DNA of 64,000 nt from CAZYFH01 sp965197395 (GCA_965197395.1 OZ240205.1:62001-126000), one strand, 5' to 3'. Positions 50,793-60,545 are shown, counted from the stretch's first letter. Notes: generated by a model not told the origin, from the letters alone. Made by a program: numbers and translations.

Positions 50793-52274
50793 TTGGTTAC
50801 AAACCGTCAGGTGAGGAAGCTGATGACGTTACTGCATCAGGAGGCCACGCTGTCGACGGCGGCCGCGAAGGCGGGGATGGACGAGCGGACGGCCCGGAAG
50901 TACCGCCGGTTGGGGACGCTGCCCAGTGAGGTGCGGCAGCCGCACGACTGGCGGACGCGGCCGGATCCGTTCGCGGGTGTGTGGGACGAGGTACGGGCGA
51001 AGCTGGAAGCGACGCCGGCGCTGCAGGCCAAGACGCTGTTTGCGGACCTGCAACGGCGTCAGCCGGGGCGCTTTCAGGACGGCCAGCTCCGCACGTTGCA
51101 GCGCCGCATCAAGCGCTGGCGCGCGCTGGCGGGGCGCCCGAAGGAGGTGTTCTTCGAGCAGCGGTATGAGCCGGGCGCCCTGGGGCAATCGGATTTCACC
51201 TACATGACCGGCCTGGAGATCCGGATCCAGGGCCAGCCGTTCGATCACTTGCTGTACCACTTTGTGTTGCCGTATTCGAACTGGGAGTGGGGGACGGTGT
51301 GCTTCACCGAGAGCTTCGAGAGCCTGAGTGCAGGCCTGCAAACGGCCCTGTGGAAGCTCGGCGGTGCCCCGCACGCGCATCGGACGGATCGCCTGAGCGC
51401 CGCGGTGCACCAGGAGATTCACCCCGCGGTGTTCACCCGGCGGTATCGCGCGCTGCTGGCGCACTATCGGATGGACGGGCAGCGGATCCAGGCATCGAAG
51501 CCCCATGAGAACGGCGACATCGAGCAGCGGCATCACCGGATCAAGGAGGCGGTCGACCAAGCGCTGCTGCTGCGCGGCAGCCGGGACTTCGCCACACGTG
51601 CGACGTACGAGACGTTTCTCGGGCAGATGTTCGAGACCCTCAATGCCGGGCGCCGCACGCGCCTCCAGCTGGAACGGCCGCAGCTGCGGCACTTGCCGCT
51701 CGGCCGGCAGGACGCGTGGAAACGGGTGGACGTACGCGTCACCGGCGGCAGCCTGATCCGAGTCGCGGGGAATCGCTACTCTGTGGACAGCCGCTTGATC
51801 GGCGAGCGCGTCCAGGTGCGCGTGTGCGCCGATGAGCTCCAGGTGTGGTACGCGCAACGCCACGTCGAGACGGTGCCGCGCCTCCGCGGGTCGGGCAAGC
51901 ACCGGATCCAATACCGGCACATCATCGATTGGCTGGTGCGGAAGCCGGGCGCCTTCGAGCACTACCGGTACCGCGACGAGCTGTTTCCCACGACGCAGTT
52001 CCGCCTGGCCTACGATGCGCTGCGCCAGACCGCCACGGGCGCGCGGGCCAGCCAGACCTATCTGCAGATCCTCCACCTGGCCGCCCAGGAGAGTGAAGCG
52101 GCTGTGGACGCCGCCTTGGGCCACCTGCTCCGCGCCGGCGCCGTGCCCACCGTCGCGGCCGTGGACGCCCACCTCGCGCCGAACACCCCGCCGGTGGTCG
52201 ACGTGGAGATCCCGGCGGTCGCGCTCACCGCCTATGACCACCTCTTGGAGGCGGTGGAGGAGGTGCCATGGTAG
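50793..52274 (+). CDS. istA: IS21 transposase IstA
   Basis: 493 residues. A TTG start at 50793 is supported by GAAAGGAGTTTGGC immediately upstream. A helix-turn-helix (LMTLLHQEATLSTAAAKAGM) precedes the DDE core: PGALGQSDFTYMTG (Asp), APHAHRTDRLSAAVHQEIH (Asp), and ASKPHENGDIEQRHHRIKEA (Glu). A C-terminal beta-barrel (NRYSVDSRLIGERVQVRVCA) is typical. It overlaps istB by 7 bp, giving coordinated expression. Confidence 0.93.
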   Translation: MVTNRQVRKLMTLLHQEATLSTAAAKAGMDERTARKYRRLGTLPSEVRQPHDWRTRPDPFAGVWDEVRAKLEATPALQAKTLFADLQRRQPGRFQDGQLRTLQRRIKRWRALAGRPKEVFFEQRYEPGALGQSDFTYMTGLEIRIQGQPFDHLLYHFVLPYSNWEWGTVCFTESFESLSAGLQTALWKLGGAPHAHRTDRLSAAVHQEIHPAVFTRRYRALLAHYRMDGQRIQASKPHENGDIEQRHHRIKEAVDQALLLRGSRDFATRATYETFLGQMFETLNAGRRTRLQLERPQLRHLPLGRQDAWKRVDVRVTGGSLIRVAGNRYSVDSRLIGERVQVRVCADELQVWYAQRHVETVPRLRGSGKHRIQYRHIIDWLVRKPGAFEHYRYRDELFPTTQFRLAYDALRQTATGARASQTYLQILHLAAQESEAAVDAALGHLLRAGAVPTVAAVDAHLAPNTPPVVDVEIPAVALTAYDHLLEAVEEVPW

Positions 52275-53056
52275 TGAATCCGACGGGCGAGCTAGAGCAG
52301 CATCTGAAGGAACTGCATCTGCCCACGATGCGGCAGTGCTACGGCGAGCAGGCGACGGTGGCCACCCACGACTCGTGGACCTATGAGCAGTATCTGCACG
52401 GGGTGGTGGCGCTGGAGGTCGACGCGCGGCGGCAGAACCGCGTGGCGCGCTATCTCCGCGAGTCCCGGCTCCCCCCGGAGAAGAGCTGGGACGCGTTTAA
52501 CCGCAAGCGGTTACCCCGCAAGATCGATGTGCAACTCAACACGCTGCGCGACGGGGCGTTCATCGACCGCCATGAGAACGTCCTCGCCTTCGGCAATCCG
52601 GGGAGCGGGAAGACGCACCTCTTGTGCGCCCTCGGCCAGGAACTCATCCACCGGGGGCATCGGGTGCTCTTTGCCACCTGCAGCCTCTTGGTCCAGGAGC
52701 TCTTGGTGGCCAAGCGCGAGTTGCGGTTAGCCCGGCTCCTGAAACGGCTCAGCAAGTTCCGGCCGCTCATCATCGATGACCTCGGCTACGTCCAGCAGGA
52801 GCGCGAGGAGATGGAGGTGCTGTTCACGTTGTTGGCAGACCGCTACGAGCGCGGGAGCGTCATGCTCACGAGCAATCTGCCGTTCTCGAAATGGGAGCAG
52901 ATCTTCAAGGACCCCATGACCACCGCCGCGGCCATCGACCGGCTCGTCCATCACAGCATCATTCTGGAACTGAACGTCCCGAGCTATCGACTCGAGCACT
53001 CCAAGAAAACCAAGGGCAAGGCCGCCACCGCGGCCGCGACGAGGCCGAACCCATGA
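52268..53056 (+). CDS. istB: IS21 helper ATPase IstB
   Basis: 262 residues. The AAA+ ATPase has Walker A FGNPGSGKTHLLCALG (109-116 core), Walker B PLIIDDLGYVQQ and the sensor region VMLTSNLPFSKWEQIFKDPM, closing with the DnaA/DnaC-like RLVHHSIILELNVPSYRL. IstB assembles on target DNA and stimulates IstA. It is full length and overlaps istA. Confidence 0.93.
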   Translation: MVVNPTGELEQHLKELHLPTMRQCYGEQATVATHDSWTYEQYLHGVVALEVDARRQNRVARYLRESRLPPEKSWDAFNRKRLPRKIDVQLNTLRDGAFIDRHENVLAFGNPGSGKTHLLCALGQELIHRGHRVLFATCSLLVQELLVAKRELRLARLLKRLSKFRPLIIDDLGYVQQEREEMEVLFTLLADRYERGSVMLTSNLPFSKWEQIFKDPMTTAAAIDRLVHHSIILELNVPSYRLEHSKKTKGKAATAAATRPNP

Positions 53057-53357
53057 TCTGGAGGCCGGGCGGGCAACGCGACCCGCGAGGATGCCCCAGG
53101 AGACGATTGCTCGAGCCGGGCCATACCCCAGCACCCCCCTGCTCGGGAGGATCGAGGGTGCTCCCCGGCGCCGCGGCGCCGCGGTGGGGCCCTGCCTCCG
53201 GGAGCGGACCAAGGAGGCTTCGCATCTTTTCTTACGGGTCCGCTCCGTCCGCCAGGGCCCCACCGCAGGGAGCAACTTCTCAGCCTTGACCGAGAGAGGC
53301 TGACGGATTAACAACCGGGAATTCTAATTGTCGTCGACCGGAAAGAATGATTGACGC

Positions 53358-53518
53358 CGGACACTGAGTGCGGACCTCAAGCGGCGCGGGTTCAAGTTTG
53401 TCGGGTCGACCATCTGTTACGCGCATATGCAGGCCACGGGCATGGTGAATGACCATCTCGTCGGCTGTTTCCGGTATCGCGCGGTGCAAGGGCGTCGGCG
53501 CGCTCGCGCGCGCGTATA
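53358..53518 (+). pseudogene. tag: 3-prime fragment of DNA-3-methyladenine glycosylase I (tag)
   Basis: The frame reads TLSADLKRRGFKFVGSTICY, then AHMQATGMVNDHLVGCFRYR and a basic tail to a TAA at 53516. This is the well-conserved C-terminal signature of Tag (DLKKRGFKFVGPTxxYAxMQAxGxVNDH). The rest of the gene is absent; IS21 lies 25 bp upstream and an in-frame TGA intervenes. The TAA overlaps a TATAAT. Confidence 0.85.
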
Positions 53519-53519
53519 A
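53514..53519 (+). promoter_or_regulatory. Candidate -10 box for the gamma-glutamyltransferase operon
   Basis: TATAAT in a CGCG context, 27 bp before ATG 53547. No -35 match at the normal distance, the same arrangement as the box at 20956. Confidence 0.35.
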
Positions 53520-53546
53520 TCGGGTGTTCCACCCCGAGGCAACACA

Positions 53547-55442
53547 ATGACACCCCATCGACCGCGTCATGCACGTGCCGGTGCTCGCAGGTCTGAGGGC
53601 CATCGACGCCGTTGTGCGTTGGCCGTCGCCGGCGTGGGCGTGATCGGCGCGCTGATGACCGCGCCGCTGGGCGCCCAGCGGCCGCCGGTCTCCGGTCGCA
53701 CGGCTGCCGTGTCGACCGGTCATCCGTTGACGTCGGCCGCTGCCCTCGAAACACTGCTCCTCGGCGGCAACGCGTTCGATGCCGGCGTGACGGCGTTGCT
53801 CGTCGGTGGCGTCGTCGAGCAGGATCTCTACGGTCTGGGCGGCGAGGCGCTGATCCTCGTGTATCCGCAGGCGGAGCGACGGGTCACGTCCATCGTTGGC
53901 CAGGGATGGGCGCCGAAGCGCGCCACGCTCGAGTGGTACCGCACACGGAACCGGGACCTGTTCGGCGAAGGGCTCGACCCGGCCGTCGTGCCGGGTGCAC
54001 TCCACGGCGCGCTGACGGTCCTCGAACGGTGGGGCACGATGAGCTTCGCACAGATCTCGTTGCGCGCCATCGACTACGCGAAACACGGGTTTCCCCTGCG
54101 GCCGCTGACCGCGCGGGCCATCGAGGCCAACCTGGAGTTCATCGAGGCGTGGCCCGACAACGAACGCTTTTGGCTCAAGTCCGACGGCACGCTCTACACC
54201 GCGGGCGAGAACATCAGGTTGCCGGCGCTTGCGGCGACGCTCGAAAAAATGGTCGACGCCGAGCGGGAGGCGGCACACCGAGGACGCGCCGAGGGCATCG
54301 CCGCGGCGCGTGACCGTTTCTACAAGGGCGACATTGCCGCCGAGATGGTGGCTTTTCTCCAGGGGCACGACGCACCGTTCGACGCGACGGACTTCGCCGA
54401 GTTCTTTGCCAAGATCGAGGAGCCCACCAAGACCGACTATCGCGGGTACACGGTGTACAAGCAGGGCTTTGGCAGTCAGGGGCCCGTCCTGCTCCAGACA
54501 CTCAACATCCTGGAAACCTTCGACCTCCGATCAATGGGGCGCAACAGCCCGGACTATCTGCACACCCTCATCGAGGCGATGAAACTGGCGTACGCGGACC
54601 GCGACACCTACTACGCCGACCCCGACTTCGTGGATGTGCCGGCCACCGGGCTCCTGTCGAAGGCCTACGGCGCGGCACGCGCCGCGACGATCGATCCCTC
54701 GCGCGCGTCGCTGGCGTTCACGGCCGGCAACCCGCTGCCCCACGATCCCGAGGTGCACGACTGGCCGTTCTGGGTCGCCGACCTCGAGGACGCCCCGGCC
54801 ACAGAGGATGCGCCGGGTTCGTTCGTGCCGTCGGCTGGCGGCTTGAAGGACACGACGCACATCGCTGTCATCGACGCGGCCGGCAATGTCTTCGATAGCA
54901 CGCCGAGCGGCGGCTGGATTGGCGGTGGGGTCATCCTCGGCGACACCGGCATCGGGCTCAGCACCCGCGGCGAGCAGTTCTGGCTCGACGCGGATCGCGC
55001 CAATCAGATCCGACCGCGGGCACGCCCGCGCTACACGCTGACCCCGAGCATCGTGCTTCGAGGCGGCGAGCCGCTCATGGCGATCGGCACACCCGGCGGC
55101 GACAACCAGGATCAGACCATCCTGCAGGCCTTTCTCAACATCGTCGAGTTCTGGACGGACTGGTACCCGAATCTGCACGACGCGATCGCCTGGCCGCGGG
55201 TCCGCACGCGGCACCTGCACGGTTCGTTCTGGCCACACGCCGCGGGCTTCAATCAGATGGACGTCGAATCGACCGTCTCGCCAGAGGTGTTCCGCGAGCT
55301 GCGCAGCCGCGGGCACGAGGTCACCGAGGTTCCGGCCTTCGGCGTGTCCGGCTGCGCGACGGTGGTGATGATCGACCCGGCGACCGGCAACCGACTGGCG
55401 GCGGGTGACCCGCGTCGGGACTGCTACGCGATGGCGTACTAA
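53547..55442 (+). CDS. Gamma-glutamyltransferase family protein
   Basis: 631 residues with an N-terminal signal (LAVAGVGVIGALMTAPLGAQ). The Ntn-hydrolase fold is shown by GHPLTSAAALETLLLGGNAF, VVPGALHGALTVLERWG, and the autoprocessing site GGLKDTTHIAVID in which Thr436 would become the nucleophile of the small subunit; MAIGTPGGDNQDQTILQAFL is the conserved C-terminal motif. It cleaves gamma-glutamyl bonds (glutathione or related) in the periplasm. It is 8 bp upstream of the PSD1 gene, likely one operon. Confidence 0.88.
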   Translation: MTPHRPRHARAGARRSEGHRRRCALAVAGVGVIGALMTAPLGAQRPPVSGRTAAVSTGHPLTSAAALETLLLGGNAFDAGVTALLVGGVVEQDLYGLGGEALILVYPQAERRVTSIVGQGWAPKRATLEWYRTRNRDLFGEGLDPAVVPGALHGALTVLERWGTMSFAQISLRAIDYAKHGFPLRPLTARAIEANLEFIEAWPDNERFWLKSDGTLYTAGENIRLPALAATLEKMVDAEREAAHRGRAEGIAAARDRFYKGDIAAEMVAFLQGHDAPFDATDFAEFFAKIEEPTKTDYRGYTVYKQGFGSQGPVLLQTLNILETFDLRSMGRNSPDYLHTLIEAMKLAYADRDTYYADPDFVDVPATGLLSKAYGAARAATIDPSRASLAFTAGNPLPHDPEVHDWPFWVADLEDAPATEDAPGSFVPSAGGLKDTTHIAVIDAAGNVFDSTPSGGWIGGGVILGDTGIGLSTRGEQFWLDADRANQIRPRARPRYTLTPSIVLRGGEPLMAIGTPGGDNQDQTILQAFLNIVEFWTDWYPNLHDAIAWPRVRTRHLHGSFWPHAAGFNQMDVESTVSPEVFRELRSRGHEVTEVPAFGVSGCATVVMIDPATGNRLAAGDPRRDCYAMAY

Positions 55443-55450
55443 GGACGCAT

Positions 55451-58400
55451 ATGACAACCATCCCTCGGGCCTCGGCGCTACCCCTGGCTGTCCTCGTGGT
55501 CGTATTGAGCGGACAGGTCACGCGGGATACCGGCATCGCATCCGCGCGAGGCGCCGCTCAACCCGCGGACGGCGGCCACGATGTCCGGCCGGTGCTGGCC
55601 GAGGCCTGCCTCAGCTGCCACGGTCCGAACAAAAACACCAGGCAAGCCGACCTCCGCTTCGACACGAGTGCGTTCATCGAAACGGTGGTCGTGCCCGGCG
55701 ACGCCGAAGCCAGCCCCCTGTTTCAACGGCTGACGACCGGCGATGCTCTCGGACGCATGCCGCCGGTGTCTTCAGGACGCTCCCTGACTGACGGCCAGAT
55801 CGACCTCGTGCGGCGATGGATCGATGCGGGCGCCGTGTGGGAGGGCGACCTCGCGGCAACGGACATCGGGGCCACGGCAATCACCGCGCGCGTCGTCGAC
55901 TTCGACCGCGAGGTGCGCCCGATCCTCTCGGCGAACTGCTTCTCGTGTCACGGGCCAGACGCGCAGGGACGACAGCGTGGTCTCCGGCTCGACGTGCAGA
56001 CCGGCCCGTTCGCGGACCGCGGCCAGTTCGGCGGTCCGGTCATCGTGGCGGGTGACGCGGCCGGGAGCGCGTTGTTCCATCGGATCACGGCCGACGACGC
56101 GCGCGACCGGATGCCCCGGGGCGGCGATCCGCTCTCCGATGACGAGATCGAGACGATCCGCCTGTGGATCGATCAGGGAAGCACGTGGGCATCGCACTGG
56201 GCGTTCGTCCCACCCCAGCGACCGTCGCAGCCACCTGTGGCCGACCGCGACTGGATACGCAACCCGATCGATGCGTTCGTCCTCGCCCAGCTCGAGCGGG
56301 ACGGGCTGACCCCGTCGGCGGAAGCCGACCGCGCCACGCTACTGCGCCGCGTGACGCTCGATCTGACCGGGCTGCCGCCGACGGCGGGCGACGTCGGCGC
56401 GTTCCTCAACGACGACTCCCCCGACGCGTACGAAAACGCCGTCGACCGCCTGCTCGGGTCCCAGCGTTACGGGGAGCGGATGGCCACCGAATGGCTGGAT
56501 GCCGCGCGCTACGCCGACACCAACGGCTACCAGACCGACGGTGAGCGGTCGATGTGGCGCTGGCGTGACTGGGTCATCGACGCGTACAACGACAACATGC
56601 CGTTCGACCAGTTCACGATCGAGCAGATCGCCGGCGACATGCTACCGAACGCGACGCGCGACCAGCGGATCGCGACCGCGTTCAACCGCAATCACAGCCA
56701 GAACAGCGAAGGCGGCATCGTGCCGGAGGAGTTCCTCGTTGAGTACGGCGTCGACCGCGTGCAGACGACGTCGACGGTGTGGCTGGGGCTGACGCTCGGG
56801 TGCGCGCGCTGTCACGACCACAAGTTCGACCCGCTGACCCAGAGGGAGTTCTACGAGTTCCTCGCCAACTTCAACAACGTGCCCGACCGCGGCAAGGGGT
56901 TCAAGTACGTCAACTCGCCGCCGTTGATCACGGCGCCGACCGATGCGCAGGACACCGAGCTGGCTGAGCTCGACGGGAAACTGCGTGTCGCGCGTGAGGC
57001 GTTCCGCGCATTGCAGGATGACGCCGCCGACGCTCAGGCCGCCTGGGAAGCCACGCTGGACGCATCGCTGCCGATCGACTGGGTGCTGAGCGACAACCTG
57101 CTGGTGCATCACCCGCTCGATGGCAACCTCGCCGGCGTCGTGCTGGCCGCCGAGCCGGTGAAGGTCATGCTCGAGGATGGCCGCCCGCATTTCGTCGACG
57201 GCAAGGTCGGTGCCGCCGCCAGCTTCGACGGACAACGCTTCATCAACGCGGGCAACCACCCGGACGTCTCCTACGACGACGAGTGGACACTCGCCGCCTG
57301 GATTTACCCCACGGCCAAGGACGGCGTGATCGTGTCGCGAGCAACGGGCGGTGACCAGGGCGAGGTCGGCTGGGGCCTCTATCTCGAGGACGGCAAGCTC
57401 CGCTTCAACATGTCGACCCGAGTGCTGGACGACGGCGTGGCCGCCGAAACCGTCGAGGACATTCGCCTCAATGCCTGGCAGCACGTCGTGGCCACCTACG
57501 ACGGGTCGAAGACGCCGGACGGAATCCACGTGTATCTCGACGGAGCATCGCAGACGCTGACGGGCTTGAACGACCTGGTCGGCAACCGCCTCCGGCTGCG
57601 GTGGCCACTGCGCATCGGGGCCAGTGGCTCCGACAAGCCGCGCTTTCAGGGGCACATCGACGATGTGCGCATCTACGCGGCCGTCTTGACGCCCGACGAA
57701 GCGGCGGTCATCGGCACCGCTGAGTCGCTCAGCGACATCGCGGACATCGCCGCGGACCGGAGGTCGGACGCGCAGGCAGACAAGGTGCGTCTTGCTTTCC
57801 TCGACCAATACGCCCCGCTGGAGATCCACGAGGCCTGGCGTCAAGTCATCGCGCTCGAGCGCGAGCGCAAGGCACTTTGGGACAGCTTTTCGACCGTCAT
57901 GGTGATGGAAGAGCTCAAGGAACGCCGACCTACGTTCCAGCTCATTCGTGGCGCCTACGACAACCCGGGCGACCCGGTGAGCCCGGGTGTGCCGGCGGTG
58001 CTGCCGCCGCTGTCCGCCGGAGTGGAGGCGAACCGCCTGAGTCTCGCCCGGTGGCTCGTCGATCCGAACCATCCGCTGACGGCACGTGTCACGGCGAATC
58101 GCTTCTGGCAGATGTACTTCGGTACCGGCATCGTCAAGACGGTCGAGAACTTCGGCACCCAGGGCGAACGCCCGAGTCATCCAGAGCTGCTCGACTGGCT
58201 GGCGACGTCGTTCATCGACTCCGGCTGGGACGTCAAGGCGCTCCAGCGCATGATCGTGACCAGCGCGACCTATCGGCAGGCGTCGCATGTCACGCCGGAT
58301 GTGTTCGAAGTCGACCCCGAAAACCGCCGCCTCGCGCGCGGGCCGCGTCTGCGTCTACAGCCACAGATGATCCGCGACCAGGCGCTGGCGGTGGCCGGAC

Positions 58401-58975
58401 TGCTCGTCGAGAAGCTGGGGGGACCGTCGGTCAAGCCCTATCAGCCGGACGGCCTGTGGGCCGACATGGTTGAGGGGGGCTACGGCGATTACGTCGAGGC
58501 CGAGGGCGACGACCTCTACCGCCGGAGCCTGTACACCTTCTGGAAGCGGACACTCGGTCCGCCGACGATGATGACGTTCGACGCGTCGACACGGGAGACG
58601 TGCATCGTGCGAACGGGACGGACGAACACGCCGCTCCAAGCGCTGAACCTGATGAACGACGTCACGTATGTCGAGGCGGCGCGCAGGCTGGCCGAGCGGA
58701 TGATGGCCGAGGGTGGCACAACGCCAGAGGAGCGCCTTGCCTACGGCTACCGCGCGGCAACGGCGCACGGCCCACGACCCGAGGCGCACGCCGTGCTCGT
58801 CGACGGCTTCCAGCGCCACATGGAGCACTACCGGGGCGACCGCGCCGCCGCGTTGGAGCTGATCAGCATGGGCGAATCGCCACGCGATGAGACGCTGGAT
58901 GTCGCGGAGCTCGCCTCCTACACCATGGCCGCCAGCCTGATTCTGAACCTCGACGGGACGATCACAAAGGAATAG
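55451..58975 (+). CDS. PSD1-type cytochrome/DUF1549/LamG/DUF1553 protein
   Basis: 1174 residues. After a signal peptide there are two planctomycete-type cytochrome c domains, CLSCHG (53-58) and CFSCHG (163-168), then DUF1549 (NPIDAFVLAQLERDGLTPSA, TEWLDAARYADTNGYQTDGE) with a third CxxCH (CARCHDHKFDPLTQREFYEF, near 452). A LamG/concanavalin-like domain (DEWTLAAWIYPTAKDGVIVS) is followed by DUF1553 (TARVTANRFWQMYFGTGIVK, MTFDASTRETCIVRTGRTNT). Such proteins pair with DUF1501 proteins and are abundant in Planctomycetes and Acidobacteria; the function is unknown. Confidence 0.92.
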   Translation: MTTIPRASALPLAVLVVVLSGQVTRDTGIASARGAAQPADGGHDVRPVLAEACLSCHGPNKNTRQADLRFDTSAFIETVVVPGDAEASPLFQRLTTGDALGRMPPVSSGRSLTDGQIDLVRRWIDAGAVWEGDLAATDIGATAITARVVDFDREVRPILSANCFSCHGPDAQGRQRGLRLDVQTGPFADRGQFGGPVIVAGDAAGSALFHRITADDARDRMPRGGDPLSDDEIETIRLWIDQGSTWASHWAFVPPQRPSQPPVADRDWIRNPIDAFVLAQLERDGLTPSAEADRATLLRRVTLDLTGLPPTAGDVGAFLNDDSPDAYENAVDRLLGSQRYGERMATEWLDAARYADTNGYQTDGERSMWRWRDWVIDAYNDNMPFDQFTIEQIAGDMLPNATRDQRIATAFNRNHSQNSEGGIVPEEFLVEYGVDRVQTTSTVWLGLTLGCARCHDHKFDPLTQREFYEFLANFNNVPDRGKGFKYVNSPPLITAPTDAQDTELAELDGKLRVAREAFRALQDDAADAQAAWEATLDASLPIDWVLSDNLLVHHPLDGNLAGVVLAAEPVKVMLEDGRPHFVDGKVGAAASFDGQRFINAGNHPDVSYDDEWTLAAWIYPTAKDGVIVSRATGGDQGEVGWGLYLEDGKLRFNMSTRVLDDGVAAETVEDIRLNAWQHVVATYDGSKTPDGIHVYLDGASQTLTGLNDLVGNRLRLRWPLRIGASGSDKPRFQGHIDDVRIYAAVLTPDEAAVIGTAESLSDIADIAADRRSDAQADKVRLAFLDQYAPLEIHEAWRQVIALERERKALWDSFSTVMVMEELKERRPTFQLIRGAYDNPGDPVSPGVPAVLPPLSAGVEANRLSLARWLVDPNHPLTARVTANRFWQMYFGTGIVKTVENFGTQGERPSHPELLDWLATSFIDSGWDVKALQRMIVTSATYRQASHVTPDVFEVDPENRRLARGPRLRLQPQMIRDQALAVAGLLVEKLGGPSVKPYQPDGLWADMVEGGYGDYVEAEGDDLYRRSLYTFWKRTLGPPTMMTFDASTRETCIVRTGRTNTPLQALNLMNDVTYVEAARRLAERMMAEGGTTPEERLAYGYRAATAHGPRPEAHAVLVDGFQRHMEHYRGDRAAALELISMGESPRDETLDVAELASYTMAASLILNLDGTITKE

Positions 58976-58980
58976 CAACG

Positions 58981-60444
58981 ATGGATCCGCTTCAACATCT
59001 CGAGCGTCTCCTCAGTCGCCGGCGCTTTCTCGAGCTGTCAGGTTCTGGCATCGGCGCGGCCGCACTGGCCACGCTCTTCAACGCCGATCTCTCGGCGCAG
59101 GCGCCCGGGATCGCCGGCGCGACGACCGGGGGACTGCCGGGGCTACCGCACTTCGCGCCGAAGGCGAAGCGCATCATCTACCTGTTCCAATCCGGCGCGC
59201 CGTCACAGCACGAGCTGTGGGACTACAAGCCACGGCTCGCGGAGATGGTGGGCGACGATCTGCCGCCGTCGGTGCGTGGCAATCAGCGCGTCACCACGAT
59301 GACGGCATCGCAAACGAGCTTTCCGCTCGTCCCGTCGAAGTTCCCGTTCAGCCAGCATGGCGAATCGCGGGCCTGGGTCAGCGACTTGATGCCGCACACC
59401 GCCAAGATCGTCGACGACCTCTGCTTCATCAAGTCGATGCACACCGAGGCGATCAACCACGACCCGGGGATCACGTTCTTCCAGACCGGCGCGCAGCTCG
59501 CGGGACGACCGAGCATCGGCGCCTGGCTGTCCTACGGTCTCGGCACGATGAACGCCGACCTGCCGACGTTCGTCGCGATGATCTCGAAGGGGTCGGCGCA
59601 GGCGGGCCAGCCGCTCTACGACCGGCTGTGGGGCAGCGGCTTCCTCCCGACGCGCTATCAGGGCGTCAAGTTTCTCGCCACCGGCGATCCAGTGCTGTAT
59701 CTCTCGAACCCGCCGGGCGTCGACCAGGGCACACGGCGTCGCTTTCTGGACGATCTCGAGAGGCTCAACCGGCAGAAGGAAGAGGAGTTCGGGGATCCGG
59801 AGACCGGCACGCGTATCGCACAGTACGAGATGGCGTATCGGATGCAGAGCTCCGTGCCCGAGCTGGCGGACCTGTCGGACGAGCCGGACAGCATCTTCGA
59901 GCTCTACGGTGAGGATTCACGAAAGCCGGGGACGTTTGCGCGCAACTGCCTGCTCGCCAGGCGTCTGGCCGAGCGCGACGTGCGATTCATCCAGCTCTTC
60001 CACCGGGGATGGGATCAGCACACGCGACTCCCGCTGGGGATCGAGCGACAAGCCAAGGACGTCGACCAGGCTCAAGCCGCGCTGGTGCAAGACCTGAAGC
60101 GCCGCGGCATGCTCGACGACACGCTGGTCCTCTGGGGCGGCGAGTTCGGCCGCAGTGCCTACTGCCAGGGGGTCTTCACGGAAGAGACCTACGGGCGCGA
60201 CCACCATCCACGCTGTTTCACGATTTGGATGGCCGGCGGCGGCGTCAAGCCGGGCATCAGCTACGGCGAGTCGGACGACTTCTCATACAACATCGCCAGG
60301 GACCCGGTGCACATCCACGATCTGCACGCCACCATGCTGCACCTGCTCGGCATCGACCACACGAAGCTGACGTTCCAGTACCAGGGACGGGATTTCCGCC
60401 TGACCGACGTGCACGGAAAGGTCGTCGACGCCGTCCTGGCCTAG
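58981..60444 (+). CDS. DUF1501 Tat-exported protein (sulfatase-like fold)
   Basis: 487 residues starting 5 bp after the PSD1 stop. SRRRFLELSGSGIGAAALAT (12-31) is a twin-arginine signal. The DUF1501 alkaline-phosphatase-like fold is visible: IIYLFQSGAPSQHELWDYKP, HTEAINHDPGITFFQTGAQL, RFIQLFHRGWDQHTRLPLG and VLWGGEFGRSAYCQGVFTEE followed by GRDHHPRCFTIWMAGGGVKP. The conserved His and Asp residues suggest metal binding. It is always found with DUF1549/DUF1553 partners in this type of operon. Confidence 0.92.
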   Translation: MDPLQHLERLLSRRRFLELSGSGIGAAALATLFNADLSAQAPGIAGATTGGLPGLPHFAPKAKRIIYLFQSGAPSQHELWDYKPRLAEMVGDDLPPSVRGNQRVTTMTASQTSFPLVPSKFPFSQHGESRAWVSDLMPHTAKIVDDLCFIKSMHTEAINHDPGITFFQTGAQLAGRPSIGAWLSYGLGTMNADLPTFVAMISKGSAQAGQPLYDRLWGSGFLPTRYQGVKFLATGDPVLYLSNPPGVDQGTRRRFLDDLERLNRQKEEEFGDPETGTRIAQYEMAYRMQSSVPELADLSDEPDSIFELYGEDSRKPGTFARNCLLARRLAERDVRFIQLFHRGWDQHTRLPLGIERQAKDVDQAQAALVQDLKRRGMLDDTLVLWGGEFGRSAYCQGVFTEETYGRDHHPRCFTIWMAGGGVKPGISYGESDDFSYNIARDPVHIHDLHATMLHLLGIDHTKLTFQYQGRDFRLTDVHGKVVDAVLA

Positions 60445-60465
60445 CTCGCGGTGAACAGCCAAGGC

Positions 60466-60501
60466 GCGCACGGCGCGCCTCGCGGGCGCGGAGTGGGGCT
60501 C
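60466..60501. repeat. 36-bp GC-rich dispersed repeat
   Basis: GCGCACGGCGCGCCTCGCGG with the following 16 bases matches 11394-11429 with one mismatch. Right of it, a GGGGCGAAGCCCC hairpin (60531-60543) matches the one at 7414 inverted and may terminate the convergent transcripts. Confidence 0.7.
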
Positions 60502-60545
60502 TCGGGGTCCCCGCGGAGCCCGCGGGGTTCGGGGCGAAGCCCCGT

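Larger units (their letters stand above)
50700..53333 (+). mobile_element. IS21-family element
   Basis: CGACAATTAGAATTCCCG (50700) is exactly inverted at 53316-53333; a second subterminal copy CGACAATTAGAAATGCCG lies at 50723-50740, typical of IS21 multiple terminal repeats. The 2634-bp element carries istA and istB. About 260 bp downstream of istB are non-coding. No target duplication is visible; the flanks are two different gene fragments. Confidence 0.92.

Noticed and set aside
50829..52241. A 470-codon frame antisense to istA
   Set aside because: IstA motifs, start signal and istB overlap are on the plus strand; the antisense protein has no family features.
56642..58288. A 548-codon frame antisense to the PSD1 gene
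   Set aside because: Composition-driven shadow; the plus-strand product has three haem motifs and known domains.
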